A stretch of DNA of 6,121 nt from Chloroflexota bacterium (GCA_021847625.1 JAJZQK010000228.1:1-6121), one strand, 5' to 3'. Positions 1 through 6,038 are shown, counted from the first letter of the stretch. The notes: generated by a model from the letters alone, not told the origin. Program-made: numbers and translations.

Positions 1-234
1 GGCGTCCTCTTCCTGGGCCTGGGGCTCACGTTCCTGCTGCTCTACGTCTTGCCGACGGACGGCAGGAACATGCGCTGGGCGTTGATCCCGGCGGGCGTCC
101 TGATTGCGCTCGGGGGAGTGATGACCGTTGTCGCCGCGGAGATGCTCGGCTACATCCTCGCCGCGGCGCTGATCGTGGCAGGGGCCTACCTGCTGTTCCG
201 TGGCCGAGGCGGCCCACGGTCTCAACTCGAATAG
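1..234 (+). CDS. C-terminal fragment of a small multi-span membrane protein
   Basis: The frame is open from the first base of the window and ends at TAG (232-234), so 77 residues of the C-terminus are visible and the true start lies to the left. A TTG at 49 could be read as a start, but the 16 codons before it are open and hydrophobic, so this is a truncated gene rather than a 61-residue protein. Three hydrophobic stretches are visible at fragment residues about 1-18, 26-46 and 48-66. A short loop containing the motif MRWALIPAG separates the first two, and a basic hydrophilic tail (RGRGGPRSQLE) follows the last, suggesting a cytoplasmic C-terminus. The GLGLTFLLLYVLP...RWALIPAGVL pattern recalls uncharacterised bacterial membrane proteins with LiaF/DUF5668-like helices, but that is recall, not a search. 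It is convergent with rph. The function is unknown. Confidence 0.75.
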   Translation, partial: GVLFLGLGLTFLLLYVLPTDGRNMRWALIPAGVLIALGGVMTVVAAEMLGYILAAALIVAGAYLLFRGRGGPRSQLE

Positions 235-248
235 GCGCCGACACGAGA

Positions 249-287
249 AGATCCCGCTGGCCATATAGCCGGCGGGGTCTCTTTTGT
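249..287 (+). terminator. Intrinsic terminator between convergent genes
   Basis: Bases 249-261 pair with 268-280 as a 13-bp stem that includes two G-T wobble positions, closed by a 6-base loop (CATATA). The sequence CTTTTGT follows directly on the plus strand. This is a classic hairpin plus T-tract, 14 bases past the stop of the membrane-protein gene. Read on the minus strand the same hairpin lies about 32 bases beyond the rph stop and is followed by the weaker run TCTCGTGT, so it may also end the long minus-strand operon. Plus-strand activity is well supported; bidirectional use is inferred. Confidence 0.85.
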
Positions 288-312
288 CCGCCTCCTCCCG
301 CTGCAGGGACGA

Positions 313-1029
313 CTAGGCCAGCGCCTGGCGCTGGGCCTCCAGCAGTTCGGCGATCCCTTTGCCCGCGAGGTCGAGCAGGTGGTTCATCTGCGCGCGGGAG
401 AACGGCTTCCCCTCCGCCGTGCCCTGGACCTCGACGAGGTCGCCCGTGCCGGTCATCACCACGTTGAAGTCGACCTCCGCCCGCACGTCCTCTTCGTAGG
501 CCAGGTCCAACAGGCCCTCGCCGTCCACCAGGCCAACGCTCGTCGCTGCCACGGCGCCCCGCAGGGGATTCTTCGCCAGGGTCTTGCCCTCGACCAGCCG
601 CTTGACGGCCAGGGCCAGGGCGACATAGCCGCCGGTGATCGCCGCCGTGCGGGTGCCACCGTCGGCCTGTAGCACGTCGCAGTCCACCACTATCGTCCGT
701 TCCCCCAGCGCCTTGAGGTCCGTCACCGCCCGCAGGGAACGGCCGATGAGGCGCTGGATCTCCTGGGTGCGCCCGCCCAGGCGCCCAACTACCGATTCGC
801 GCAGGCTGCGCTTCTGGGTGGCCCGGGGCAGCATCGAGTACTCCGCCGTGACCCACCCCTGGCCCCGGCCCCTCAGGAAGTTGGGCACAGTCTCGTCCAC
901 GCTGGCCGCACAGATGACCCACGTGTTGCCGAGTTCGATCAGAACCGAGCCCTCGGCGTAACGCAGGTAGCCGGGCCGGATATACAGGCGCCGCAGCTCG
1001 TCGGCGGGCCGTCCGTCTATCCTAGGCAT
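313..1029 (-). CDS. rph: Ribonuclease PH (tRNA 3'-end phosphorolytic exoribonuclease)
   Basis: A complete 238-residue protein, the usual length for RNase PH. The enzyme trims nucleotides beyond the CCA end of tRNA precursors, using phosphate as attacking group and releasing nucleoside diphosphates; the family works as a hexameric ring in the cytoplasm. Family signatures are dense: [11 protein letters not shown] at the N-terminus, [16 protein letters not shown] (56-71), [16 protein letters not shown] (86-101) with the phosphate-contacting Arg87, [17 protein letters not shown] (118-134) with the phosphate loop at 124-127, and [16 protein letters not shown] (179-194) with the acidic residues Asp181 and Asp187. 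The ATG at 1029 is supported by AGGAG five bases upstream. It is the last gene of the operon, 18 bases after the sucD stop. Its position behind metabolic genes is unusual, because rph is more often found beside nucleotide-housekeeping genes. No defects are seen. Confidence 0.97.
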   Translation of the reverse strand: MPRIDGRPADELRRLYIRPGYLRYAEGSVLIELGNTWVICAASVDETVPNFLRGRGQGWVTAEYSMLPRATQKRSLRESVVGRLGGRTQEIQRLIGRSLRAVTDLKALGERTIVVDCDVLQADGGTRTAAITGGYVALALAVKRLVEGKTLAKNPLRGAVAATSVGLVDGEGLLDLAYEEDVRAEVDFNVVMTGTGDLVEVQGTAEGKPFSRAQMNHLLDLAGKGIAELLEAQRQALA

Positions 1030-1047
1030 GCTGTCTCCTTCCAGACG

Positions 1048-1911
1048 CTACTTCAGCCGCGGGCGCAGCAACCGCACGACGTCGGCCGGCGAATCGGCCA
1101 CCGGCACCCCTGCCCCCACCAGGGCCGCCACCTTGCTCTGGGGCGTGCCCTGACCGCCGCGGATGATCGCCCCGGCATGGCCCAGCTTCTTCTCCGGCGG
1201 CGCGTTGCGACCGGCGATGAGGGCGACGACTGGCTTCGTCATCTCTCTAATATACTCGGCCGCCTCTTCCTCGGCCGAGCCGCCGATCTCGCCCACCATC
1301 ACCACGGCCTCGGTGGCAGGGTCGGCCGAAAACAGCGCGAGCACCTCGCGGAAGCGCGTGCCGGTCACCATGTCGCCGCCCACGCCCACCGCCGTGGTCT
1401 GGCCGAACCCCGCTTCCGTGAGGTTGCCGCACACCTCGTAGGTGAGGGTGGCGCTACGGCCGACGACGCCTACCGGCCCGGGCCGGAAGAGGTTACCCGG
1501 CATTATGCCCAGCTTGCCAAGACCGGGCGTCAGCAGCCCCGGGCAGTTGGGACCCAGCAGCCGCGCCCCGTGTTGCTGGGCCAGCCGCTTCATCTCCAGC
1601 GTGTCGTGCACCGGCACGTGCTCGGTGATCACCACCACCAACCGGATGCCCGCCGCCAGGGCCTCCGCCACCGCCGCCTTCGTCGCGGGCGCCGGCACGA
1701 AGATGACGGAGGCGTTGGCGCCGTGCCGGGCCACGGCCTCCGCCACCTTGTCGTATACGGGCAGCCCGTGGACCTCCTGGCCCCCCTTGCCCGGCGTCAC
1801 CCCGGCCACCAAGGCCGTGCCGTAGTCCAGCATCCATCTCGTCTGCACGGAGCCGATGCGGCCGGTGATGCCCTGGACGATGGCGCGCGTATCCCGATCG
1901 AGCAGAATCAT
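1048..1911 (-). CDS. sucD: Succinate-CoA ligase (ADP-forming) type enzyme, alpha subunit
   Basis: 287 residues, the normal length for the alpha subunit. It carries the N-terminal CoA-binding Rossmann domain (GITGRIG at 14-20, [15 protein letters not shown] at 30-44, [11 protein letters not shown] at 50-60) and the ligase domain ([11 protein letters not shown] at 120-130, [17 protein letters not shown] at 205-221). The active-site histidine that carries phosphate during catalysis is His245 in [11 protein letters not shown] (243-253). The ATG at 1911 overlaps the sucC stop by 4 bases (ATGA) and has a GGAGGGAGAGG stretch just upstream; the longer open frame that starts inside sucC adds only low-complexity Gly/Arg residues. 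It would interconvert succinyl-CoA, ADP and phosphate with succinate, CoA and ATP. Two places differ from E. coli Suc[11 protein letters not shown] (150-159) where E. coli has VSRSGTLTYE, and [11 protein letters not shown] where a His after TG..G is usual. A relative acting on another acid, such as malate-CoA ligase, cannot be excluded. Confidence 0.9.
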   Translation of the reverse strand: MILLDRDTRAIVQGITGRIGSVQTRWMLDYGTALVAGVTPGKGGQEVHGLPVYDKVAEAVARHGANASVIFVPAPATKAAVAEALAAGIRLVVVITEHVPVHDTLEMKRLAQQHGARLLGPNCPGLLTPGLGKLGIMPGNLFRPGPVGVVGRSATLTYEVCGNLTEAGFGQTTAVGVGGDMVTGTRFREVLALFSADPATEAVVMVGEIGGSAEEEAAEYIREMTKPVVALIAGRNAPPEKKLGHAGAIIRGGQGTPQSKVAALVGAGVPVADSPADVVRLLRPRLK

Positions 1912-3059
1912 GCCTCTCCCTCCGCGCCACCGGCCGCCAGCAGGGCCGCCAGTTTCTCCGCCGCGTCCTCCGTGCGCACGCACTTCACCACCGGCACCCC
2001 CTCGCCCTCGAGGATCGACCAGGCCTCTTCCTGTCGATTGCCCAGGAGTTTGACGACCATGGGCTTGCGGGCGGGCATCTCGTGCAGGGCGTCGACGATG
2101 CCTAGCGCCGCCTCGACCATCGGGTTGATGCCGCCGTAGAGGTTGATCAGCTCCCCGCGCACATCGTCCGGCCCCAGCGTCAGCTGCACCGCCTGACGCA
2201 TCAGGGCGCGGGTGATGCCGCCCCCGGTGTCCAGGAAGTTGGCGGGGGTCAGACCGGCCAGTTTGAGCATATCCAGGCTGGCCATGCCCAGGCCGGCGCC
2301 GCTGGCGATGAGCCCGACGTCGCCGCCGAGCCGAACGTAGGAGACGCCGATGCGGAAGGCCTCCCGCTCGCGCTCGTCCATCTGCGCCTCGCGGAAGGGC
2401 TGGAAGTCGGTCTGCCGGAAGAGGGAATCCTCGTCCACCTCCAGCCGGCAGTCGGCCGCCACCAAGCGACCATCCGTAAGCAATACCAGCGGGTTGATCT
2501 CCGTGAGCAGGGCGTCGCGCCCCCGGAACACTTCGTAGAGGCTGCCCAGCACCTCGGCCAGGCGACCGATAAGCTCGGCCTCCACCAGGCCGGCGAAGAG
2601 CGTGCTCGTATCGGCGGGCAGACCACTCAGCGGATCGATCCAGAGGCGGCGCACCCGCTCGGGCGTCCGGGCGGCGACCGTCTCGATATCGACGCCGCCC
2701 TCGGTGCTGAAGAGGGCCACATGGCCCGCGCTGGCCGGGTCGACGGCCAGGCCCAGGAAGAACTCGCGCGTGATGGCCAGCCTCTCCTCGACGAGGACCG
2801 TCTGCACGCGGTGGCCCACCAGGGTCGCGCCCAGCAATCTGGCTGCCGCCGCTTCGGCCGCCGCGGCGTCCTCGGCCATCACGATGCCCCCGGCCTTGCC
2901 GCGCCCACCGGCTGGCACCTGCGCCTTCACCGCCACCGGCCCGCCCAGGTTAGCCGCGGCCTCGGAGGCCGCGGCAGGGGTCGTGGCGAGGTATCCCCGC
3001 GGAATGGGCAGGCCGCGAGCGGCGAGCTCCGCCTTGCCCATATGCTCCAACAGCATCAT
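1908..3059 (-). CDS. sucC: Succinate-CoA ligase (ADP-forming) type enzyme, beta subunit
   Basis: 383 residues, the usual beta-subunit length. The N-terminal ATP-grasp domain shows VAVKAQVPAGGRGKAGGI (42-59), with the ATP-contacting Lys45 and the GRG loop at 52-54, then EFFLGLAVDP (99-108) and STEGGVDIETVA (118-129). Probable metal ligands are Asn189 (LTEINPL) and Asp203 (AADCRLE). The C-terminal domain has GASGLG-like sequence at 253-258 (SGAGLG), ANFLDTGGGI (273-282) and VVKLLGNRQEEAW (335-347). The first ATG (3059) overlaps the korC stop as ATGA and has GGAGG ten bases upstream; a second ATG follows at once and could serve instead. Divergent points are GGINPMVEAALG (309-320) in place of the usual GGI(V/T)RCD..A.G, and DCRLEVDED in place of D(G/A)K. 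These are substrate-end and metal-near positions, so the acid substrate is less certain than the enzyme class. It pairs with the adjacent sucD product. Confidence 0.9.
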   Translation of the reverse strand: MMLLEHMGKAELAARGLPIPRGYLATTPAAASEAAANLGGPVAVKAQVPAGGRGKAGGIVMAEDAAAAEAAAARLLGATLVGHRVQTVLVEERLAITREFFLGLAVDPASAGHVALFSTEGGVDIETVAARTPERVRRLWIDPLSGLPADTSTLFAGLVEAELIGRLAEVLGSLYEVFRGRDALLTEINPLVLLTDGRLVAADCRLEVDEDSLFRQTDFQPFREAQMDEREREAFRIGVSYVRLGGDVGLIASGAGLGMASLDMLKLAGLTPANFLDTGGGITRALMRQAVQLTLGPDDVRGELINLYGGINPMVEAALGIVDALHEMPARKPMVVKLLGNRQEEAWSILEGEGVPVVKCVRTEDAAEKLAALLAAGGAEGEA

Positions 3060-3607
3060 CGGGCCGACGCCTCCGCCTGGTGGGCAGCCGCCAACCCGGC
3101 GCGGAAGGCCTCGCGATTGCTCTCCCCCGTGCCGTGCGGGGAGCGGGCCACCACCGCCTCTTCCAGCGACTCCGGACGCACGACCCCCGCCAGGGCGGCA
3201 ACGGCGCCAAGGGCCACCATATTGGCGGCGATCTTGCGGCCCATTTCCTCGGCGATGGCCGTCGCCGCTATCGCGTAGCCGCGCTTGCCAACGACCGGGG
3301 GCTTGCGGACCAGGAGCGGGTCGTAGATCAGCAGCCCATCGGCCTTCAGGTCCCGCCCGTACTTGTCGCAGGCCTCCTGCGTGAGGGCGACGAGCAGGTC
3401 CAGGTTGTGCACGCCCGGGTACTTCACCGCGCTCTCGCTGATCACGACGTCCGATTTGCAGGAGGAGCCGCGCGACTCGGGGCCGTACGACTGCGTCTGC
3501 ACCACCTGCAGCCCCTCGTGGATGCCGGCCGCCTCGGCGAGGATGATTCCGGCGAGGATGATCCCCTGCCCGCCGGAGCCGCTCAGCCGTGCCTCGTATC
3601 GCTTCAT
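3056..3607 (-). CDS. korC: 2-oxoacid:ferredoxin oxidoreductase, gamma subunit
   Basis: 183 residues, typical for the gamma subunit of four-subunit 2-oxoacid:ferredoxin oxidoreductases, which contributes to binding coenzyme A. The N-terminal signature is RLSGSGGQGIILAGIILAEAA (7-27; key glycines 10, 12, 13 and 15). It is followed by QTQSYGPESRGSSCKSDVVI (37-56), the most diagnostic block of this subunit, and by KIAANMVALGA (125-135). The ATG at 3607 overlaps the korB stop by 4 bases and has AGGAGG six to seven bases upstream; the longer frame to the right is only antisense-like shadow sequence inside korB. Its own stop overlaps the start of sucC in the same way, so the oxidoreductase and the ligase are probably translationally coupled. 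The class is certain; the substrate (2-oxoglutarate rather than branched-chain or aryl 2-oxoacids) is inferred from the sucCD neighbours. Confidence 0.93.
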   Translation of the reverse strand: MKRYEARLSGSGGQGIILAGIILAEAAGIHEGLQVVQTQSYGPESRGSSCKSDVVISESAVKYPGVHNLDLLVALTQEACDKYGRDLKADGLLIYDPLLVRKPPVVGKRGYAIAATAIAEEMGRKIAANMVALGAVAALAGVVRPESLEEAVVARSPHGTGESNREAFRAGLAAAHQAEASAR

Positions 3608-4437
3608 CGCGCCCCCTCCTGCTGGTACTGGGCGATCAGTTTCTGGTACTCGGAGGAGAACTCCGGCTCCTCTTTGTTTACCAGCTCGCCGATCACGAAC
3701 TTGTCCTTCAGCTCCTCCGGCGTCAGCTTGGCGGCCGCCGTCACGGAGACGGCGGACTCCTTCTGCCAGCGCAGCATCTCCGCCGGGCTGGAGGCGACGT
3801 TGAAGCGCCCGTAGTAGGTCGGGCACTGCGACATTATTTCCACGAAGGTGAAGCCCTTGTGGCGCAGGGCCTTCTCCAGGATCCGCTGCAACTGGCGGAT
3901 GTGGTAGACGGTGCCGCGGGCGACGAAGGTCGCCCCGGCCGCCGCCGCCAGGTTGCAGAGGTCGAAGGGGCGCTCCAGCGTGCCGTAGGGGGCCGTGGAG
4001 GCCTTGTCGCCGAACTGGGTCGTGGGCGAGCTCTGGCCGCCGGTCATGCCGTAGATGCGGTTGTTGATGACGATCGTCTTCACATTGATGTTGCGGCGGG
4101 CGGCGTGGATAAGGTGGTTGCCGCCGATGGCCCCGCAGTCGCCGTCGCCGACGATGGCGACGACGGTCAGCTCGGGCTTGTACAGCTTAATGCCCGTGGC
4201 GAAGGCCAGGGCGCGGCCGTGCGTGCCCTTGATGACGTCGAAGTCCTGGTAGGCGCCCACGCGGCCGGAGCAGCCAATGCCGTTCACCTGGGCCACTTCA
4301 TCCTTGGAGAGCCCCACCTCGTCGATGGCGCGGGCCAGCGCGGCGGCGATGGGGCCGATGCCGCAGCCGGCGCACCAGATATGGGGGAGCTTGGACTTGA
4401 GGAAGTACTTATCCAGCATCCGGGAGGTGTTCAACAT
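3604..4437 (-). CDS. korB: 2-oxoacid:ferredoxin oxidoreductase, beta subunit (thiamine diphosphate-binding)
   Basis: 277 residues, the usual beta-subunit length. It binds thiamine diphosphate and magnesium and holds an iron-sulfur cluster close to the cofactor. Seen are HIWCAGCGIG (19-28) with Cys22 and Cys25, GIGCSGR (53-59) with Cys56, and GTHGRALAFATGIK (71-84). The thiamine diphosphate motif begins GDGDCGAIGGNHLIHAARR (97-115) and ends at the Asn pair 125-126, followed by IYGMTGGQSSPTT (128-140). A further Cys205 lies in IMSQCPTYYGR, the position expected for a cluster ligand in this family. The ATG at 4437 begins 2 bases after the korA TAG, with AAGGAG 11 bases upstream inside the end of korA. 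The C-terminal tail (about 235-277) is charged and helical-looking. WCAGCG replaces the more common (W/Y)CPGCG; the cysteines themselves are intact. Confidence 0.95.
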   Translation of the reverse strand: MLNTSRMLDKYFLKSKLPHIWCAGCGIGPIAAALARAIDEVGLSKDEVAQVNGIGCSGRVGAYQDFDVIKGTHGRALAFATGIKLYKPELTVVAIVGDGDCGAIGGNHLIHAARRNINVKTIVINNRIYGMTGGQSSPTTQFGDKASTAPYGTLERPFDLCNLAAAAGATFVARGTVYHIRQLQRILEKALRHKGFTFVEIMSQCPTYYGRFNVASSPAEMLRWQKESAVSVTAAAKLTPEELKDKFVIGELVNKEEPEFSSEYQKLIAQYQQEGAR

Positions 4438-4439
4438 TG

Positions 4440-5570
4440 CTAGGCCAACTCCTTGATCATGGCGAGGATCTCCTGTGGCCTCGGGATGAGGCCGTCGATC
4501 CGGCTGAAGTGGGCCACCTTGGCCCGCCCCTCGTTCACCCGCTTAACCTCTCCCACCAACTGGCCAAGATTGGCCTCGGCGACGAGGATCGCCTTGGCCT
4601 TGGTGGCCGCGCGCGCCACGGCCTCGTCCGGGAAAGGCCAGATGGAGATGGGCCGCAGCAGGCCGGCCTTGATGCCCCGCTCCCGGGCCATGTCCACCGC
4701 CTCGGAGGCCGAACGGGCCACGGAGCCGAAGGCGAATACCACAATCTCGGCGTCCGCGGTCTGCTCCTCGGCCACCTCGGTAATCTCGTCCGCGTGGTCA
4801 TGGACCTTCGCCACCAACCGTCGCACCAGCCTGTCGGCCACGACGTGGTTGGTAGCGGCCGGGAAGCCGTACTCGTCGTGCACGTTGCTGTCGGGGTGCC
4901 AGCGATAGCCCGTGCCGAAGTCGGCCATCGCCGGGATGCCGCGCTCGTCGGGGCGATAGGGGACGTAGTCCTCGCGGGGGCCCGTCGGCCGCGGCCGGTC
5001 GACGATCGGCACCGCGCTGGGGGGCGTAAAGACCTCGCGCATGTGGGCGATCTCGGCGTCCGAGAGGATATAGACCGGGGTGCGGAAGCGCTCGGCCAGG
5101 TTCACCGCCTTGACGGCCACCTGGAAGCACTCCGCCACCGACCAGGGCGCGAGGGCGATGGTCGGGTGGTCGCCGTGCACGCCCCAGCGGGCCTGCATCA
5201 CGTCCATCTGGGCGGGCAGCGTGGCGAGGCCTGTGCTCGGCCCCCCGCGCATCACGTTGACGACGACGCAGGGGATTTCGGCCATCACGGCGAAGCCGAT
5301 GTTCTCCTGCTTGAGCGAAATGCCGGGGCCGCTGGAGGCAGTCATCGCCTTGGCCCCGGCCACCGAGGCGCCGATGACGGCGCCCATGCTGCCCATCTCG
5401 TCCTCCATCTGGATGAACTTGCCCCCATAGCGCGGCAGCATCCGGGCCATCAGTTCGGTGATCTCCGTCGCCGGCGTGATCGGGTAGCCGGCGAAGAAGC
5501 GGACCCCGGCGGCGAGCGCGCCCCCGACCAGGGCCTCGTTGCCCTGCATCAATCTGGCCGTCTTGCTCAT
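4440..5570 (-). CDS. korA: 2-oxoacid:ferredoxin oxidoreductase, alpha subunit
   Basis: 376 residues, typical of KorA/VorB-type alpha subunits. The N-terminal pyrimidine-binding domain has GNEALVGGALAAGVRFFAGY followed by PITPATE (10-36), where Tyr29 and Thr32 lie in the substrate-binding loop. Next are MEDEMGSMGAVIGASVAGAK (55-74), ASSGPGISLKQENIGFA (78-94), and RGGPSTGLATLPAQMDVMQ (108-126) leading into RWGVHGDHP. The C-terminal transketolase-like domain includes VVFAFGSVARS (277-287) and LLRPISIWPFP (304-314). The ATG at 5570 overlaps the korD stop as ATGA; the frame can be read 57 codons further right, but that stretch is Arg/Gly-rich shadow of korD. STGLAT replaces the common STGLPT near the active site, a mild oddity. 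With KorB, KorC and KorD it would catalyse 2-oxoacid + CoA + oxidised ferredoxin to acyl-CoA + CO2 + reduced ferredoxin, reversibly. Confidence 0.94.
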   Translation of the reverse strand: MSKTARLMQGNEALVGGALAAGVRFFAGYPITPATEITELMARMLPRYGGKFIQMEDEMGSMGAVIGASVAGAKAMTASSGPGISLKQENIGFAVMAEIPCVVVNVMRGGPSTGLATLPAQMDVMQARWGVHGDHPTIALAPWSVAECFQVAVKAVNLAERFRTPVYILSDAEIAHMREVFTPPSAVPIVDRPRPTGPREDYVPYRPDERGIPAMADFGTGYRWHPDSNVHDEYGFPAATNHVVADRLVRRLVAKVHDHADEITEVAEEQTADAEIVVFAFGSVARSASEAVDMARERGIKAGLLRPISIWPFPDEAVARAATKAKAILVAEANLGQLVGEVKRVNEGRAKVAHFSRIDGLIPRPQEILAMIKELA

Positions 5571-5800
5571 TCCTCTGTGTCCCTTTCCAGGCTGATGGCG
5601 TAGTCGGGGCAATACAGCTCGCACATGCCGCAGTCGACGCAGCTCTCCGCCGCCACGACGAAGGCCTTGCCGGTGCCCTCCTCGGCGCCGAACACGTCGG
5701 TGGGGCACATCTCTACGCAGATGCCACAGCCTTTGCACCAACCCTGATTCAACTCAATGCGCACACTCTTGCCCTTGCGGGCCTTCGTGTTTTGGGGCAT
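5567..5800 (-). CDS. korD: 2[4Fe-4S] ferredoxin subunit (delta) of 2-oxoacid:ferredoxin oxidoreductase
   Basis: 77 residues, first gene of the operon. It shows two classical cluster motifs: CKGCGICVEMCP with Cys22, 25, 28 and 32, and CVDCGMCELYCP with Cys54, 57, 60 and 64. That makes eight cysteines for two [4Fe-4S] clusters, each closed by the usual Cys-Pro. The short basic N-terminus (residues 1-13) and the TDVFGAE and DYAISLE stretches fit the delta subunits that pass electrons from the catalytic core to free ferredoxin. The ATG at 5800 has AGGAGGG seven bases upstream, the best ribosome binding site in the window. The delta-alpha-beta-gamma gene order matches oorDABC of Helicobacter and Campylobacter (known from the literature). 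A stand-alone ferredoxin is possible, but the 4-base overlap with korA argues for a subunit. Confidence 0.94.
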   Translation of the reverse strand: MPQNTKARKGKSVRIELNQGWCKGCGICVEMCPTDVFGAEEGTGKAFVVAAESCVDCGMCELYCPDYAISLERDTEE

Positions 5801-5807
5801 CCGATCA

Positions 5808-5814
5808 CCCTCCT
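5808..5814 (-). promoter_or_regulatory. Ribosome binding site of korD
   Basis: The minus strand reads AGGAGGG, near-perfect to the anti-Shine-Dalgarno sequence, with seven bases to the ATG at 5800. It settles the korD start and is also the natural target for any leader-based control of translation of the first gene. Confidence 0.85.
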
Positions 5815-5913
5815 CGCTGTCAGATGGCGCTCAATCCGAGCGAGCCCTCGCTCTCTCTGGGGGGCCAAGCCGGAGGGGACGGCAGGGACGCCGTCCCGAG
5901 AGGCGGGGCAGGC

Positions 5914-5929
5914 AGAGCCGTCCGCTCCC
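5914..5929 (-). repeat. Leader repeat copy 2 (hairpin-forming 16-mer)
   Basis: The minus strand reads GGGAGCGGACGGCTCT. It matches the copy at 5959-5974 at 14 of 16 positions, with differences only in two loop bases. GAGC pairs with GCTC around a 5-base loop. The offset between copies is 45 bases. Confidence 0.55.
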
Positions 5930-5958
5930 ACGCGGTCCAGTTTCCCCATGAGGGACGA

Positions 5959-5974
5959 AGAGCACTCCGCTCCC
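5959..5974 (-). repeat. Leader repeat copy 1 (hairpin-forming 16-mer)
   Basis: The minus strand reads GGGAGCGGAGTGCTCT. The GAGC/GCTC stem is kept identical to the copy at 5914-5929, while the two differing bases fall in the loop. Sequence outside the 16-mer is not similar between copies. Confidence 0.55.
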
Positions 5975-5997
5975 GGGGCTTGCCCGGGTCCGGCGCT

Positions 5998-6026
5998 AGC
6001 ATAGCCCCGCCACAGGCAAAAGTCAA
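5998..6026 (-). promoter_or_regulatory. Sigma-70-type promoter of the kor-suc-rph operon
   Basis: On the minus strand TTGACT (6026-6021) is followed by a 17-base spacer and TATGCT (6003-5998). Both are close to consensus at ideal spacing, in the only long non-coding stretch upstream of korD. Transcription would start near 5991 and give a leader of about 190 nt. No other promoter of similar quality is seen inside the operon, so all seven genes probably depend on it. Confidence 0.75.
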
Positions 6027-6038
6027 GGCAAGGTTGAC
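6022..6038. promoter_or_regulatory. Small inverted repeat overlapping the -35 element
   Basis: GTCAA at 6022-6026 and TTGAC at 6034-6038 form a dyad with a 7-base spacer, and one arm covers the -35 hexamer. The placement would suit a regulator operator that blocks RNA polymerase. The arms are only five bases, so chance is a real alternative. Confidence 0.25.

Larger units (their letters stand above)
5801..5991 (-). promoter_or_regulatory. Long GC-rich structured 5' leader of the kor-suc-rph operon
   Basis: From the predicted transcription start near 5991 to the korD ATG there are about 190 nt with no convincing gene. On the minus strand I see several hairpins. One is 5972-5977 with 5983-5988 (CCCGGG, 6 bp). 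Two are GGGAGC/GCTC hairpins inside the paired repeat at 5959-5974 and 5914-5929. The strongest is the perfect 8-bp hairpin 5890-5897 with 5876-5883 (GGGACGGC / GCCGTCCC, loop of 6). The last is 5848-5853 with 5838-5843 (6 bp, loop of 4). No T-run follows any of them, so transcription termination is not suggested. A CCCTCC stretch (5872-5877 complement) could pair with the korD ribosome binding site. It does not match a riboswitch class I know. A cis-acting regulatory role is inference; high GC alone yields some hairpins. Confidence 0.45.

Noticed and set aside
26..922. Long minus-strand frame of 298 codons over rph
   Set aside because: It is Gly/Arg/Pro-rich shadow translation of rph in another frame, with no recognisable family motif, while the rph frame is intact and full of signatures.
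1177..2139. Plus-strand frame of 320 codons antisense to sucD and sucC
   Set aside because: His/Arg-rich composition is typical of antisense frames in high-GC genes; no ribosome binding site or domain is seen.
3589..4443. Plus-strand frame of 284 codons opposite korB
   Set aside because: It mirrors korB almost exactly and has low-complexity Gly/Ala/Val/Asp composition, so it is a codon-bias artefact.
4437..5603. Plus-strand frame of 388 codons opposite korA
   Set aside because: His/Gly/Arg-rich antisense sequence without motifs; korA on the other strand is unambiguous.
5925..5950. Possible T-box (minus strand AAACTGGACCGCG resembles the TGGNACCGCG box)
   Set aside because: One base is missing from the core, the complementary CGTCCC lies upstream instead of downstream, there is too little RNA before it for a stem I, and the operon is not a tRNA synthetase or amino-acid gene set.
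5914..5974. Guanidine-II (mini-ykkC) riboswitch, suggested by two similar hairpins
   Set aside because: That class needs ACGR tetraloops in both hairpins. Only one copy contains ACGG, and it is not closed as a tetraloop.
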